A DNA stretch of 6,818 bases, from the NCBI GenBank assembly GCA_003520425.1, contig DOUU01000054.1:22546-29363 (forward strand). The letters run 5' to 3'. This DNA comes from Deltaproteobacteria bacterium. Lineage in GTDB: Bacteria > Myxococcota_A > UBA9160. The notes under the pieces are model-generated. The model did no database searches, had not been told where the DNA came from, and saw only the letters and a list, made by a program, of their open reading frames with translations. Below, in pieces: positions 5,907-6,818 of this stretch. Position 1 is the first letter of the stretch, and each line of letters begins with the position of its first letter. The translations under genes were made by a program, and so were the position numbers.

Positions 5907-5947
5907 CCCGAGACAGTTTGCCGAAGAACTGGCTTGGCTGGCTCGGG
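5907..5947. terminator. Possible hairpin in a convergent gap
   Basis: CCCGAG (5907-5912) pairs with CTCGGG (5942-5947), enclosing a second small stem CAGTT (5914-5918) / AACTG (5927-5931). It starts right after the lipoprotein stop, in the 117-bp gap before the transporter gene ends on the other strand. No T-run follows on either side, so this is a weak candidate for a transcription stop. Nothing else is recognisable in this gap. Confidence 0.2.
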
Positions 5948-6023
5948 TCTCCCAAAGCGCAGCTCCCAGCGTGCTCGCGCGGGCCTTCAATGAGCCAGGG
6001 AGCAGCGCGCAGACGCGAGTGGT

Positions 6024-6818
6024 CTAGAGCAGGACTCCGGCGATGCACGCCGTCATGAAGGTTGCCAGGGAGCCGGCCAGAATCGAGCGCAGGCCGAGTC
6101 GCGCGACGTCGCCGCGACGCGTCGGGGCCATGCCGCCCAGCCCCCCCAGCAAGATCGCGAGCGAGCCGAAGTTGGCGAAGCCGCAAAGGGCGTACGAGGC
6201 GATCACCGCGGAGCGGTGCGAGAGGGCGCCCGCCTTGATCAACTCGCCGAGCTGCTGATAGGCGAGAAACTCGTTCAGGACCGTCTTCACCCCGAGCAGG
6301 CCTCCGACGTGGGTCGCCTCCGACCAGGGGATCCCCATGAGCCACGCGATCGGCGCCATCACCCAGCCGAGCACACGCTGGAGCGTGAGCCCGTCGATCC
6401 CCGCCATGCCGCCCAGCGCCGCAAGGCCATCGTTCAGCATGGCGATCGCGGCGACGAACGCCAGCAGCGTCGCGCCGACGTAGCCGGCGACGCGCATCCC
6501 GTCGGCGGCGCCGGTCGCAGCGGCATCGATCAAATTGAGAGAGGTGGGCTCGACGATGGTGTGCCCCGTGGCTCCCGTCTCCGGTACGCCGGTCTCTGGC
6601 ACCATGACCTTGGCGATCAGGATGCCCGCCGGGGCGGTGAGGATGCTCGAGATCACGAGGTGCCCTGCGAAGTCGCCGCCGCCCAGCATCTGGACGTACG
6701 CCACGAGCACCGAGCCTGCGATGCCTGCCATTCCCGTGGTCATCACACAGAAAAGCTCGGATTCCGTCATGCCTGCCAGATAGGGACGAACGAGCAGCGG
6801 TGCCTCCACCATCCCAAG
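6024..6818 (-). CDS. CNT-family (NupC-type) nucleoside:cation symporter, N-terminus cut by the window edge
   Basis: The visible 264 residues are the C-terminal two-thirds of a concentrative nucleoside transporter, an inner-membrane symporter that imports nucleosides with Na+ or H+. The frame is open to the window edge and the first visible residues (LGMVEAPLLVRPYL) are mid-family, so the ATG at 6812 is internal, not the start. Family motifs follow: FCVMTTGMAGIAGSVLVAYV, HLVISSILTAPAGILIAK-(6)-ET, the LLGVKTVLNEFLAY block (N182, E183 of the fragment) and ALCGFANFGSLAILLGG (N216, S219). These match the ribose-contacting Glu332, Asn368 and Ser371 of Vibrio cholerae CNT. The hairpin-1 motif usually written GQTE or GQSE reads GMVE here, which may shift base preference. 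A tandem VPETGVPETG sits in a loop. The lipoprotein gene converges on it. Confidence 0.93.
   Translation of the reverse strand, partial: LGMVEAPLLVRPYLAGMTESELFCVMTTGMAGIAGSVLVAYVQMLGGGDFAGHLVISSILTAPAGILIAKVMVPETGVPETGATGHTIVEPTSLNLIDAAATGAADGMRVAGYVGATLLAFVAAIAMLNDGLAALGGMAGIDGLTLQRVLGWVMAPIAWLMGIPWSEATHVGGLLGVKTVLNEFLAYQQLGELIKAGALSHRSAVIASYALCGFANFGSLAILLGGLGGMAPTRRGDVARLGLRSILAGSLATFMTACIAGVLL

Overview
This is a GC-rich, densely packed bacterial chromosomal window with strong GC bias at third codon positions. Gene content is ordinary housekeeping and lipid metabolism, with no phage, IS, CRISPR or RNA gene visible. The mix (short-chain dehydrogenase, NylB-like serine hydrolase, acyl-lipid desaturase, PaaX-type regulator, crotonase, Ala/Pro-rich lipoprotein, CNT nucleoside transporter) suits a high-GC Gram-negative such as a Myxococcota or Binatota-like lineage. 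That placement is a guess from style, not a demonstrated taxonomy.

Layout, left to right. (1) Positions 1-848, minus strand: a two-gene unit made of a small membrane-anchored protein (540-848) followed 15 bp later by an SDR oxidoreductase that runs off the left edge (1-524). (2) Positions 893-2065, plus strand: a secreted beta-lactamase-fold serine hydrolase, divergent from the small protein across only 44 bp. As I recall the family, the small protein matches the N-terminal module normally fused to this kind of hydrolase, so this looks like a split and inverted protein. (3) Positions 2075-4439, minus strand: a three-gene operon of a PaaX-family regulator, a three-histidine-box fatty acid desaturase (ATGA overlap with the regulator) and a CBS-pair protein 17 bp further on. 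The CBS gene converges on the hydrolase gene with a 9-bp gap inside a palindrome. (4) Positions 4440-4515: an AT-rich control region holding a near-perfect inverted repeat (11/12 bases per arm) and a good sigma70-type promoter for the regulator. (5) Positions 4516-5307, plus strand: a PaaG-like crotonase. (6) Positions 5427-5906, plus strand: a small putative lipoprotein. (7) Positions 6024-6818, minus strand: the C-terminal part of a CNT nucleoside transporter that runs off the right edge.

The most coherent system is the divergent regulator-desaturase-CBS / crotonase locus. A PaaX-type repressor, a family whose known effectors are aryl- or acyl-CoA thioesters, sits between a CoA-thioester enzyme and a membrane-lipid desaturase. 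Its likely operator has one arm on the regulator's own -10 box and the other just upstream of the crotonase gene. I infer that an acyl-CoA signal co-ordinates acyl-CoA turnover with desaturation. The split hydrolase is the second item worth attention. Nothing here is clearly a wholly new system.
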